From Gloeophyllum trabeum ATCC 11539 (taxonomy: Eukaryota; Basidiomycota; Agaricomycetes; Gloeophyllales; Gloeophyllaceae), in assembly GCF_000344685.1 (NCBI RefSeq), contig NW_006920424.1:14607-64537 (forward strand): a DNA stretch of 49,931 bases. Reading direction: 5' to 3'. Under the pieces are notes generated by a model. That model was not told where the DNA came from and made no database searches. It saw only the letters and a program-made list of their open reading frames with translations. The translations under genes were made by a program, and so were the position numbers. Below, in pieces: positions 1 to 9,670 of this stretch. How positions within the stretch are numbered: position 1 is the first letter of the stretch; the number at the start of each line of letters is the position of its first letter.

Positions 1-1
1 C

Positions 2-229
2 GGTGACAACCAAGGATCTATATTCCTTGCATCTAATCCAGTCACCGAGCGAAGGTCTAAACATATTGACATTCGCTATCACTATATCAGGGAAGTCATC
101 GAGCAGAAGAAAGTTGAAGTATTCTACATCGATGGCGAGAATAACCCTGCAGACATGTTCACTAAGAACTTAGGACATGTCAAGTTCCTGCGCTTCAGAG
201 CGCAACTTGGACTTAGGTTCTACAAGTAA
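2..229 (+). mobile_element. Ty1/copia retrotransposon, 3' end of Pol (RNase H)
   Basis: This is an open frame entering from the left edge and ending at TAA 227-229, 75 codons. It has the C-terminal Ty1/copia RNase H pattern: a segment on short DNA ends and matching hosts (Ser-Lys-His-Ile-Asp-Ile-Arg-Tyr-His), then the Asn-Pro-Ala-Asp-Met-Phe-Thr-Lys signature and a closing helix. In a complete element this domain removes RNA from the RNA-DNA hybrid during reverse transcription. No stop or frameshift is visible in the part present, so it could belong to a fairly young copy, but everything upstream lies outside the window. The LTR starting at 287 belongs to the same element. Confidence 0.9.
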
Positions 230-286
230 TCTAAGTCAGCCCAACGCTTGCATGCGCGATTATCCGCGGCATTTAGCGAGGGGGAG

Positions 287-619
287 TGTTGAACCAGGCG
301 CTGACTTAGCTGCCAGGTTCTACAGCGTACCAGAACGTACCGGAACCCTCTGGAATATTCTGGTATATTCCATTATTGTACAAGGCACGGAGCTCATGTG
401 GGTCAGTGACATCATAGGTGGAGCGCAGTAGGATTATAGATGTTCCGCGTAGCTTAGTCAGCCTATGGGCCACAGTGTATATAAACCCTGCAGCTCTGCT
501 GCCTAATGACAAGGGGTCGTTTATACGAGCTTTACCAGTAGCTACAGCATCCAACCAATACAGGTGAGTTGTGTAGGGCGCACTGTGCGTGCTGCTGCCT
601 CCATAACTCTTCATCAACA
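287..619 (+). repeat. 3' long terminal repeat of the copia element (333 bp)
   Basis: A purine-rich tract (GCGAGGGGGAG, 276-286) lies directly before TGTTGA at 287. The repeat closes with TCAACA at 614-619, a perfect 6-bp terminal inverted repeat of the TG...CA type. A TATA-like box (TATATAAA, 478-485) sits inside, as expected for a U3 promoter. The 5' LTR and the target-site duplication cannot be checked because the left end is outside the window; a duplication would begin at 620 (ACCCA). Confidence 0.85.
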
Positions 620-1824
620 ACCCATTATTTTCTCACATAGTATTACTCCACCTTAAAAACACACTGTTCACCCCACCATGCACCAGCTGGTATGGAATCC
701 AGCCTGTAAAAAAGTCCCACTACATCCCAGAGTGTGCCCCAGTAGTGTGACATCCTGTCCTGAGCACCCCAGGTACATTCTCCTTTGAGGGGACACTGAA
801 ATGTGCCCCGGGCCATTTTCAGATGACTTTCGCACAGATCTCGGACAGGCAAGCCTTGCAATGAGTGCTAAAGCTGCCGAAGTTCGGGTCACGAACCTCT
901 GAACCGAGGTCGACCTTTGACCCGACCCTCCTGACCCGGACCTTTGTTGGCCCGGCCCTCAGGTTCAGTGGTGGGCCAGGTCGAAGGTCGAGCAACGTCT
1001 GAGAGGTCCAACCCTGGACTGACCCAGGGTCGACCCGACCCTTCTTCCTAAAAACACAAGCTGGTTATGGTTATATGGCAGTTGGAGTGACGGAGTCTCA
1101 ACCATACTAGATAGCATAACATAAAAATGTGGATAGATTTATTTCACCATTCTTCATGGCTGGCCCTCCTCGCCCGACATCTACCATGGTATAGTTATTT
1201 GTAGCAGCAATGTATAACCATCTGATCTTATGTTCCATATACAGCCTTCGACTCGCTGGCACCATCCCAAGATACCCCCCTTCGTGGTGGAAATAGTTCG
1301 CGAGTGGCAGCAAAATCATACAAGCTCGCAGCTGCACACCGAGCTCAAGTATATCGCGAACTTTATGCTTGCTACGGACTTTGACCATGGCAAATATCCT
1401 GACTTCTCCTTGTACCTCCTTCCGCTGTGCTTCTGGTGGACAGAAGGTAGCCGGAAGGAGATTGTCAGGGCCGTGGCTGCAATCAAAACAAAGTACCCAG
1501 TAAGTGCCACACACACTTGGTATACCCACAGTGGTACTGATGTGACAAGCTTAGCAAATTGTGGCAGTCAGCCTTACCGTAGACACCAGTGCATATGTAG
1601 CAGCCTCTTCGGATGAGGCTGACGATGAGATGCCGGCGCTGGAGTCACCGACAGACTAATGCATGCCTAGCAAAGGCACGCGAGTATTCAAGTCAGTAGC
1701 AGCTAGTTTAGCAGTACAATAGCACATATCTTGTAATGCAAAGCTGGCGTATACAGCTGCTACGAAATCCGCAACAGGTCGGAGGTTGAAACATCGAAAA
1801 TTGAGTCTTGAATGATATACAGAC
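620..1824. other. TE-rich stretch with one possible unidentified ORF
   Basis: Positions 860-1050 are low-complexity, built from many GACC/GGTC-like words on both strands. At 1230-1500 (+) there is a coding-looking stretch rich in Trp, Phe and Leu that ends near a GTAAGT donor at 1500. A short acidic open stretch ends at TAA 1657-1659. I could not join the two in frame with confidence and do not recognise the product. It may be a host-gene fragment or part of a mobile element. Confidence 0.35.
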
Positions 1825-2952
1825 TTGAGCACGGCTATACCAATGCCTCCCAGGAACTGGCAACCGTCATTCAGCATGGCCCTGGATCACCCTGATGAAT
1901 CACCCACTCTCAACCCTGATGGCAGCTTCAAGGACGCCAGTGAGATATCATGGGTTAACTCACCGACAGACGAGCTTCCGCCATTTGACTTTTCAGTTCC
2001 TTTTCCGCCTTGTGCAACCTTGACTGGCACTCTGATGAGTCCCGATCCCTCAGGCTTCGTCGGTGGCCACGTACAGGCAGCAGCCCCAGCTGCACCATCT
2101 GGTGAGAGACTGGATCCAGCCGCAAAGCGGTCCTTCAACTTTGTCATGGACCCTCATTGCTCTCTGCGCACTGAAAGACCTATCAAACGACAGGCCACAC
2201 TGGAAATGACTGGTACCTTGGCTGCTGGAAGTATGACAAAGCCGAAAGCATCAACAGCGCCAAAGGGAAAGGTCAAGACGACAGGAAAAGCGCCTGCAGT
2301 CAGCCGCATCAAGCCGTAGCCAAATGAAGGGGACCCACATGCCAAAACATCTGAGGTTCCTAGCCTTGGTATTTCCATTACGCGCAGCGACAGTCAGCTT
2401 TCGCAAGCAACGTCTACCTCTACACCATCCAGGGCATCTTCTGATGTGCCTCAGGCTGACGCTGCCAGTGAGAGCATCAGTCTTAGGACCAGAAAGTGGA
2501 GGAATGCTGACCCCGGCGCCGATGTGTTCACAATATTCGAGGTGTTAGAAGAGGATGATGGATTTGACGAGAAGGGTGAACCTAAGACAAAGACTCGGTA
2601 TCGCTGCAGGGTCCGCACGTAAGCTCCATCTTACTCGACCTACCTGGTATCTGCTAATAGCCTTTCTGTATCTAGAAACTCCAAGGAGACAAAGCAGGTA
2701 TTCGACGGGAACCTGACAACGTGTCAGAATCACATCGCACAAAAAGGACTGAGTCATTACAAGCCGTACCACGATACATGCATCGAAAAGGATATCAAGA
2801 TGCACATGCGGTGCATCCCCACTGAGGAGAAGGCAAGGTTGCAGCGGGTCCAGGCTGGCGACGAGGTACCTGCTGGTTCAAAGTATGCAACCTCATGCTT
2901 CTGGTTCTATACAGTGCTGAGTTCCTATGTCCGTAGACAACAATCAATTTAG
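1825..2952 (+). pseudogene. BED-like zinc-finger protein, transposon-associated relic
   Basis: One reading frame runs from 1825 to 2618 and is broken only by a TAG at 2317-2319. It then crosses an excellent 57-nt intron (2619-2675, GTAAGC donor, TGCTAAT branch, CTAG acceptor) and continues to TAG 2950-2952. The N-terminal half is Pro/Ser/Thr-rich and low in order. Around the intron lies a BED-type finger of the kind found on fungal hAT and related transposases: Tyr-Arg-Cys, then Asn-Leu-Thr, His-Ile and a His-Tyr/Cys end. The second zinc Cys seems replaced by Arg. The internal stop and the lost ligand suggest a decayed DNA-binding protein. I do not know the parent family. Confidence 0.5.
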
Positions 2953-3299
2953 CTGGGCTTGCACTTTGCCTGCTTGCATATCACCCGTGCGCCAGGCATC
3001 CCTGCTATGCTTGGTAAGTCGTCCATTTTGGCGCTCCAAGTCTATGGCAGGCACCTTGGCCATAGCTGTCGGAACCACGGGCTTGGGGGTCTGACGGAAG
3101 TGGTGCGGGATGCTGGGCCGAAGGCTGTCGCGCTGCACCTGCAGAGCTTCTGGCATCACAGCCATAGGCTTCAGGACCTCACACTGGGGCAATGTGGTGC
3201 CCCTCTGGCTCTTTTGTATGCCCCGCATGCTGGGAGCTCCCCTGACCAGATTTTGTTCTGCGCGCCTTTCGATGCACCTGCTCTGGTCGAGAGTATTCC

Positions 3300-3833
3300 C
3301 TGTACTCGCAGGCAGAGCTGGTGGTGGTGGAGGTGCCGTTTGATGTCAAGGCAGCAGCCGAAAGTGCCGATGCCTGGGCTTATGAGGAGGACCTCGCCAA
3401 TGAATTGGTAAGCCCACACGAGGATAACTGCGAGCTTACAGAGCTTTCTCCCTATCGCGCTGAGCATTTGGAGCCGCCCTGCCACTGCCCTCTTCCTCCA
3501 GCCGATCCTGTGCTGGCGCCGGCCGCTCCAGCCCCCACGGGCCGCTGCATGAAGAATCGGAAGCGCAAGAGGGATAACTACCGGAACAAGAGGAGGGAGC
3601 AGCGGCAAGCAGAACAGAGGGAGTCCGGAACGTCCCAGAAGAGGGTGGCCCGGGAGAGGAGGCGTGCTGTGGGGGAGCAGGTGTGGGTGGAGGTGAGCCT
3701 GGATGGGCTACATGGCAGCACGTCAGGATATCAGGCCCAATGCCACCTGGTGAAGGAATCTGAGAGGCGCCCGCTGACCCTTGAGAGCCCAGAATTATCT
3801 GGGTTTCGCCTGATTCCATGGGATGGCTCATGA
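3300..3833 (+). pseudogene. TET/JBP-type dioxygenase, N-terminal fragment
   Basis: The open frame holds an acidic stretch, a strongly basic Arg/Lys segment (about codons 78-120 of the 3321-3833 frame) and then a segment ending in Phe-Arg-Leu-Ile-Pro-Trp-Asp-Gly. From memory of the family, basidiomycete TET/JBP proteins carry a similar basic N-terminus followed by a Trp-Asp-Gly segment before the catalytic core. The frame stops at TGA just after that motif. The +1 frame continues for about 20 codons, suggesting a small frameshift. The catalytic part resumes about 1.2 kb downstream at 5036. The true start is not clear. Assignment rests mostly on pairing with the downstream domain. Confidence 0.55.
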
Positions 3834-5035
3834 GTCCAAAGTGCATCTCCTTGTTGCGATTGTGCTAATAAATTTGAAGCACAATCAGGCCTATTGCACT
3901 CGGCTCGTCCAATGATTCTTTGGTTGTTGGGGCTCTTGTTGGAACGCCAAAGAACCGGTGATATGCACTGACACACAACAATCACCAAGGACCAAAAGAA
4001 ATAAACCTAAACCCTGTGATATCAGTGAAGGCGGTCCGAGACAACTGAGGGGTATTTAATAGTTCGAGGGGGAAAGGAGGAGTAAAACGCCGTAGGGTAG
4101 TCTGTAGGAAGACCTAGAAAAATAAAACAAACAATTTGACACCTGAAATAAACGCTAGTTGATGCTCCAGAGTATTTATCTCCGAAAAGTCGCAATCAAA
4201 GTCGCAAGCAACGACACCTGCTGTAGGATCGTGCACGCGGTGGTAGAATTTGCTGGAGAGACTTGGTTAATTTTATTTCACTATGTAGGACTCACCGGAG
4301 CTAATTAAATCGATGGCGGAGATAATTCACTCGATGAGTCAGGCCTATTGGCAAAGCTAGGGTCGGTTATAATTCGCTAAGTTCGACGCTTTCGAACTTC
4401 TCGGGTCGCTGAGATCGTAACGCTAATTCTCTGAGATGGTGAAGTCGAAACTTGTTTTTCTGTACGCTACTTTGTACAATTTATACTACAGGAATGGCTT
4501 TGCGACCGTACGGAGATAAATAACAAATAAACGCCGCTACCCACAGGATTGCTCAGCACTTGCCGCCGTTATACCATACACCATATGACTCTCTTGCACT
4601 CCCACTTGCTCGTCCCAGTCCCTAGAGGTCGCCTCAACGCTCCTCCACCTGCCCTAAGCGGTCCCATCACTCCGTGCGACGCGCCGGTCATGTGGTAATT
4701 ACCTCCGGCCGCTTGCTGAGTGATGCTGGCCTCATGGTGACTCGTCTGCATCTGCACCTTCGGTAGTTTGATGGAAACGAGAGGGGGAGTGTGCTGGAGG
4801 GTGGGCATGAGGATGACGCCCCTCGATGGAAGTGTCCGCGGGCCCCGGAGCAAATTCACCTAGAAGTCGCATAAATTAAGTCACCCCGGAGCTTGCGTTT
4901 GCGGAGATAAATCGTGGAATGGGTCCGTGTATGTCTTGGGGATGCGAGGAAGTCCGGAGCTAAATAGAGCAATTCTTTAGAGCCCATAGAAGCCTAGAGG
5001 CATGTGAGCGCTGTGTCGAATAAGCTCCGGAGGGC
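3834..5035. other. Non-coding stretch splitting the TET/JBP relic
   Basis: About 1.2 kb with no recognisable coding sequence. It contains a 9-bp perfect hairpin (GATTGTGCT 3858-3866 with AGCACAATC 3878-3886). The word CGGAG(A/C)TAA occurs at 4296, 4317, 4511, 4902 and 4955 on + and at 4176-4184 on -. A 12-bp inverted repeat joins 4173-4184 to 4511-4522. Repeated short words of this kind resemble transposase-binding subterminal motifs. The segment may therefore be an inserted non-autonomous element, but I could not define its ends. Confidence 0.4.
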
Positions 5036-5979
5036 TTGTACGATGTGCTGAGTCCGCATTTTCGGGAGTCAGACGATCCTGAGGCTTATCACTGGGAGGA
5101 GTGGAAGTGCATTACTGAGGGGGCCACTGATGCAATGGCCGTCACCCAGGGCTCTTTTCACTTCCACGCCTCTCGCAGTAATCATCGGCGCAGGGATTTT
5201 CCTTCAGGAAGCTTTGACATATCATATGGGGGCGGCCACAAGATGCAGCTGCTCTGCTTTCTGCATCTTCTTCATCCTGACGTGCCTATAGGAGCCCGGA
5301 AATATTGCAGTACAATCCGTCGTCAATTTGGCGGCCCTTCATTCCCTTTTCTCGGATCCATACATTCAGCAAATCCTGAATTTTACTGGCCGTGAGCAGA
5401 TCTGATCCTCTATGTCCATGCACCTGACCTGTATTCTACTATGAGGGCTCCCTGGACTTGCTGGCTCCGGGCCTTTTCCAGTACTACCAGGCTGTGCTAG
5501 ACGGGATATGCAGCTTTTATCCAAGGCTTGCTCACTTCTGGGAATGCTCTCCCTTTGCATGCTGCTGCTTCAACCTCAGGCCGCGGGTATGGGCATTTAT
5601 ACACACGGACCACTTCAACATTCCTTTTGGCTGGTGTTCCATAACAGCCCTGGGTCGCTTTTGCCCCCAGCGCAGTGGCCACTTGATCCTCTGGGACTGG
5701 GGGCTGATCATCGATTTTCCCCATGGATCAACCATCTACATTCCCTCCGCATTAGTTCAACACTCCAACATTCCAGTTCAAGCACATGAAACCCGCTTCT
5801 CCATTGTACAATGGATGCCCGGCCCACTGTGTCTCTGGTTTGATTATGGGTTTAGGTCCTCCAAAAGCTTTCTGGCAGAGCATGGCAAAGCTAAGGTGGC
5901 AGATGCTAATGCGGCGCACTGGGCTGAAGGCCTGAAACTGCTCTCCAAGCTCAGGGACTTCCACCAACATGGGCAATGA
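5036..5979 (+). pseudogene. TET/JBP-type 2-oxoglutarate/Fe(II) dioxygenase, catalytic region
   Basis: The double-stranded beta-helix core is in the 5458-5979 frame. It has His49-Thr-Asp51 (iron ligands), Gly-Trp-Cys, Gly-His-Leu-Ile-Leu-Trp-Asp, distal His102 in Gln-His-Ser-Asn and Arg113 in Glu-Thr-Arg-Phe-Ser. These are the metal and 2-oxoglutarate ligands of TET/JBP enzymes, which oxidise 5-methylpyrimidines in DNA. Upstream, the 5036-5395 frame carries the family's Ser-Tyr-Gly-Gly-Gly segment. The frame then shifts (the Pro-Gly-Asn-Ile continuation is in another frame), and the candidate intron 5392-5445 leaves a 1-nt phase error. The copy looks broken although its catalytic residues survive. 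It converges on the MULE transposase that ends at 6439. Confidence 0.75.
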
Positions 5980-6438
5980 CATCTCAGAGGCTAGGCTAAT
6001 AGGATAGGCTATATTGGCATCTAATGGAATACAGTAGGATGTAATAAGAGCTGAATCTATAATGTGGCATATGACTTGTGCCGCTTCTGCTTGAGTTCTG
6101 GGGAGGGTGACAGTAATCCCAGTCCTCGGTGGCACTTGCTGTAATGGGTGGCACTTGGCTCTGGCGGTGCAGGGAGGCTGGAGCCAGCCTCTATTTGCCC
6201 TGACAGGGATAAATGCAGTCGTGACACCACTTCACGTATCTCAGTTATCTGGGATGACTCTGATAGTTTTGACTCTTGCATGATCAGGGCCAGCCCACGC
6301 AGCTGCGGAAGGACGCTCTGTATGATTTGCTCTGCACGCTGCTGGACTTGTATTGCAACCAATGAGGGACCTGCACCGAGAAGGCCCATCTGGTCATCTC
6401 CATCAGCTTCGTCGTACATACAAGCAACCAGCTGCCAC

Positions 6439-8655
6439 TTACTGCTCTCCCAGCTGCTCCACTCCCCATGGCAGCATCGACTTGTGCGCCTCCAAGATCC
6501 TCATCAACTCATTCTGGCATGCAGATTTCTGGCTCTTCGTCTGAACACAACGGCTGAGGCGTAGCTTTGGTCCCCTGGAGCTCTGACCGCCGCCATATCT
6601 TGTAGCATGAGCATGCTGCTGATGATCGCAGCAGCCTGTGGGCGTGGCTCAATGGGAGGAATCACTGGGATGGTGTTGATTTGGCGTGCCTCGGGAAGTG
6701 AGGATGGATAGTTGAAGTGTGGTACGTTCCCAGCTGCCACCCACCCGTCAATTATCATTTGCATAGCTCTCAGATGTTTACAAGCCCCCCCTCGGTGCAG
6801 GAAGTCAGGGCAGCTACATCTTGCTCCGCCATTTTGGCAGATAGTAAGCCGGTAGCGGACGTGAGTAGGGTCATCAAAATTGGCAGCGGTTGATGAGCAC
6901 AATGCCTCAAACTGATGCCCGCTACTTCCGCGGGTGATGGAGGTGAGTAGTCCTGCATGGAGGATAACTCTGGCAGCCTGATCATGCAAAGTATCGGCCT
7001 CCCACCAGCAACATGCCTTTGCAGCTTTTGCCTGCCTCTGATCATCGAGAGAGCTACAGAGATGCTCGCCCCCTGTGAACTGCTGGAATCTCATGTCAAT
7101 CCATCTCTGCAGCCACTCCCTTTCACGCCGGCTGGCGAAGAATTCGGGAATGAACTCTGTGATTAGAATGTGGATGAGGAAGTCAAAACGAAGACGTGCT
7201 CCAGAGTGCTGCCATTGCGGTAGGCATTTGTTTTTCAAAACATGATTGAATGACTCCAGGTGATTTGTCGTAGTGAGAATGTCGTCCACTGGAACTGAAA
7301 GAATGGCAGAAGCCCTGATCCTGGCCTGCCGTGACCAGCCTAGCCACAGTGGTTCAGGCATCCACATTGTCTTTAGGTAGTCCAGGTACTTTAGACCCGC
7401 CTGTGCTGCCGGTGCAGCTCCTGCACCCCCAAGCTTCTCTAGGGCTCTGCAATTGCTACGCTCCTCCTCAATAAGGGCACATGCGGCGCCATGCTCCACA
7501 CTGTTCAGCAACCTAAGCTGCTAGTCAATGCAAGAAGTGGTAGAAGATATGGCTATGCACGAGTCTTCAATACAAAGCATCCGAGTACGTATATGTGACT
7601 TCCATGGGTCTTGGTCTCTTCCCCTCACAAGCTGCTCACGTTTATTGGTCCAGCATTGACGAACGTGAAACTTGCACAGAAGCAGCCATATCTCTGGCCA
7701 CACAAGAAGCAATGCCCTGTGCCCCTTGATATCGGTATTGGTGATGGCTACATATGGACAGAAGGCAACCCCCTTTCTCCCCGACAAAGAGTCCCTCCAG
7801 TGCTGTAATAGCTCTGCGAGGATGCTGGTGCTATATCCAGCATGCGTGGCACGACTGCCGGTTGGGGCAGAGAAGAGGAAGAGTGCAAGCGGAATGCCCT
7901 TTCGCCTGGCGTCCACACCCATTACCACGAAGAGGAGTAATCGGGATGTGCATATGCCAAAAGTGCCATCCAGGAGTATGGTGGATTGGTGTACGTACTG
8001 CCAAGCACTTTTCTCCATGTCCTCGGTGCAGATACAGACCTTCAGTTGCTCACCAGCATCTGCATGCTTGGAGTAGTAGAACACTGACTCCTGGATATCA
8101 TTTCGAAAGTTTGGCGAGGTTGGGTCCATCCATTCATCCAGGTTGCGCTCCAGTGGTATATGTGTATTGACACCCTGTTGCTTATTAAAGAGATGGTAGA
8201 GCCGGACTGCATCTTTGGGTAGAAAGTGGTAGCAGTGGTTTGCAGTCAGGGGATTGTACTGTGGCATATCCCTGTAGCTCTGAGTCTCTAGCATCTGTAT
8301 GTTTTTGGACTGGACAGCTGCAAGGCTGTGATTCCCAGTGAATATTTATGCCACCTTGAAATGACCGAGACATACCTCACACCAGATTTCAGCTGTTCCA
8401 CTGCGACTTCATATACGTGTGGGTGTAGTGGTATTGCTGGGACATGCTCCAAGACGGCAGATGCTCCAAGACGGCAGACAGGCACTCCTCATTATGATGT
8501 AAGTATCCCATGATCCGAGATACTGCACCGTCACTGTCCCGCTCAGTGATGTCAACGTGGGCCAAGCATCCAGTGAAATTATAGGGATTACGGCGTGGAT
8601 GGCTGCTGTCTGTGGGACTGCACTTTGTTATGATTTTCCCATGCTTATCTCATTC
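6439..8655 (-). pseudogene. MULE transposase with SWIM zinc finger, frameshifted
   Basis: Exons read right to left. The N-terminal part (from about 8655) is joined by a 50-nt intron (8375-8326) to the catalytic region. That region has Leu-Leu-Asp-Gly-Thr-Phe-Gly, Thr-Asn-Thr-Asp and a Cys-Lys-Phe-His-Val segment, then, after a likely 48-nt intron (7560-7513) that removes an in-frame TAG, Asn-His-Leu-Glu-Ser-Phe-Asn. This gives the Asp/Asp/Glu triad. A SWIM finger (Cys-x-Cys...Cys-x-His) lies near 6755-6830. A 47-nt intron (6587-6541) leads to a Leu-rich tail ending at TAA 6441-6439. Two breaks are visible: a 17-bp tandem duplication (8444-8477) that shifts the N-terminal frame, and a TGA near 8660. 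The enzyme would cut and insert its element; this copy should be dead. Confidence 0.85.
8444..8477 (+). repeat. 17-bp perfect tandem duplication inside the MULE gene
   Basis: ATGCTCCAAGACGGCAG occurs twice in direct succession (8444-8460 and 8461-8477). Each copy encodes the same residues on the minus strand. With one copy removed, the upstream frame (ending in a Glu-Cys-Leu-Ser-Ala-Val-Leu-Glu-His stretch) would run straight into the downstream frame. Seventeen is not a multiple of three, so the duplication is a frameshift. Confidence 0.9.
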
Positions 8656-9109
8656 CATTTCCATTCCGAGCATTGCTATTGGACAGTACCTTTCTCTGAG
8701 TAGAACTTCCCATGGACGCTACCTTCTTCCCACACGATATCTCCCTTGACTCACCTTCTACCAATGGGTGCCCTTGTATTTCTCATTTCTCTGAGTTACG
8801 TTCTCACAGGATAGCTTACGCGTCCTTTCTCATTGTTATCTTCTTTGGGTATCAACCCCTATACCAGTTACTATATATACTGTAGGGAAACCCATGTATT
8901 CCTTAGTTCAACCTCCTGTTGAATACTGCGATTACCTGGACTCTTGACTTGACCGTTGGCATTGGCCCGGCCAGACCTACCTTTCAGTACGCTTACTGAG
9001 GTAGTGACGACATAACTGTTGGCATGTGGCCCAGTTATCTCAAGACGACTAGTTAGGACATCGCTTCCTAACACACTTGGTGGGATGTGGCTTTGACCCC
9101 TTGGCAGCT

Positions 9110-9670
9110 TCAGTCACACATCGAGCAGATGTGCTGTAGCCACACGAACTTCATGTAATTCAATAAATATGATATGTGATATTGCAAGATCCTGGTATAC
9201 CATTGTGACAAACTTCTACGGTGTACATCCCCAGTAATCTCCCAGGAAACCCCCCACTGGCTACTCCACCGACTCTCCAACTGCGCTCGAGAGGCATGGT
9301 CCAGCCCAAGAGCTTGTAGAAACTGTGCTACAGCCTGTTGTTCCACAGTATCGTCTGGATTGTATTGCTGGGTGAAAAACTGATCTTGCTCATATAGCAT
9401 ACGTAGACTCATCCGCTGAGACTCGTCAAGAGAGAGCTTGTTCAGCTCCGGCTAAGACTCAGGTTCAGTCTTCAAGCCCAACCAGGCGATGCCACTGGAA
9501 TACACCTTGGCATGCAGTTTCCGCAGGGTGCTCATGAAAGGCGATGCAGGCAACAATGCAGAGAAGGACAAAGGGGGCAGAGCGGAGGAGGGGGAGTAAG
9601 CAGGTAGTAGGGGGTAGGGGGTAGGGGTGGTGTTTAACTGGGACACGTCATGCCCCATTGGCACCAGCAT
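9110..9670 (-). pseudogene. Unrecognised coding relic upstream of the MULE
   Basis: One minus-strand frame is open from 9670 to 9110 except for a single TAG at 9454-9452. The sequence after the stop reads like real protein (charged, Gln-rich, helical, with an Asp-Glu-Ser-Gln segment and several Leu/Met). Before the stop it is Pro/Ser/Leu-rich. A second exon may begin at the Trp-Glu segment near 9230. It lies on the same strand as, and upstream of, the MULE transposase, so it may be a second product of that element or an unrelated host fragment. I recognise no domain. Confidence 0.35.

Noticed and set aside
3858..3886. 9-bp hairpin as a terminator of the dioxygenase fragment
   Set aside because: Rho-independent style terminators are not used by RNA polymerase II; the hairpin is noted only as structure.
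7672..8170. Plus-strand open frames over the MULE transposase
   Set aside because: They are antisense shadows. The minus strand has the Asp/Asp/Glu and SWIM motifs.
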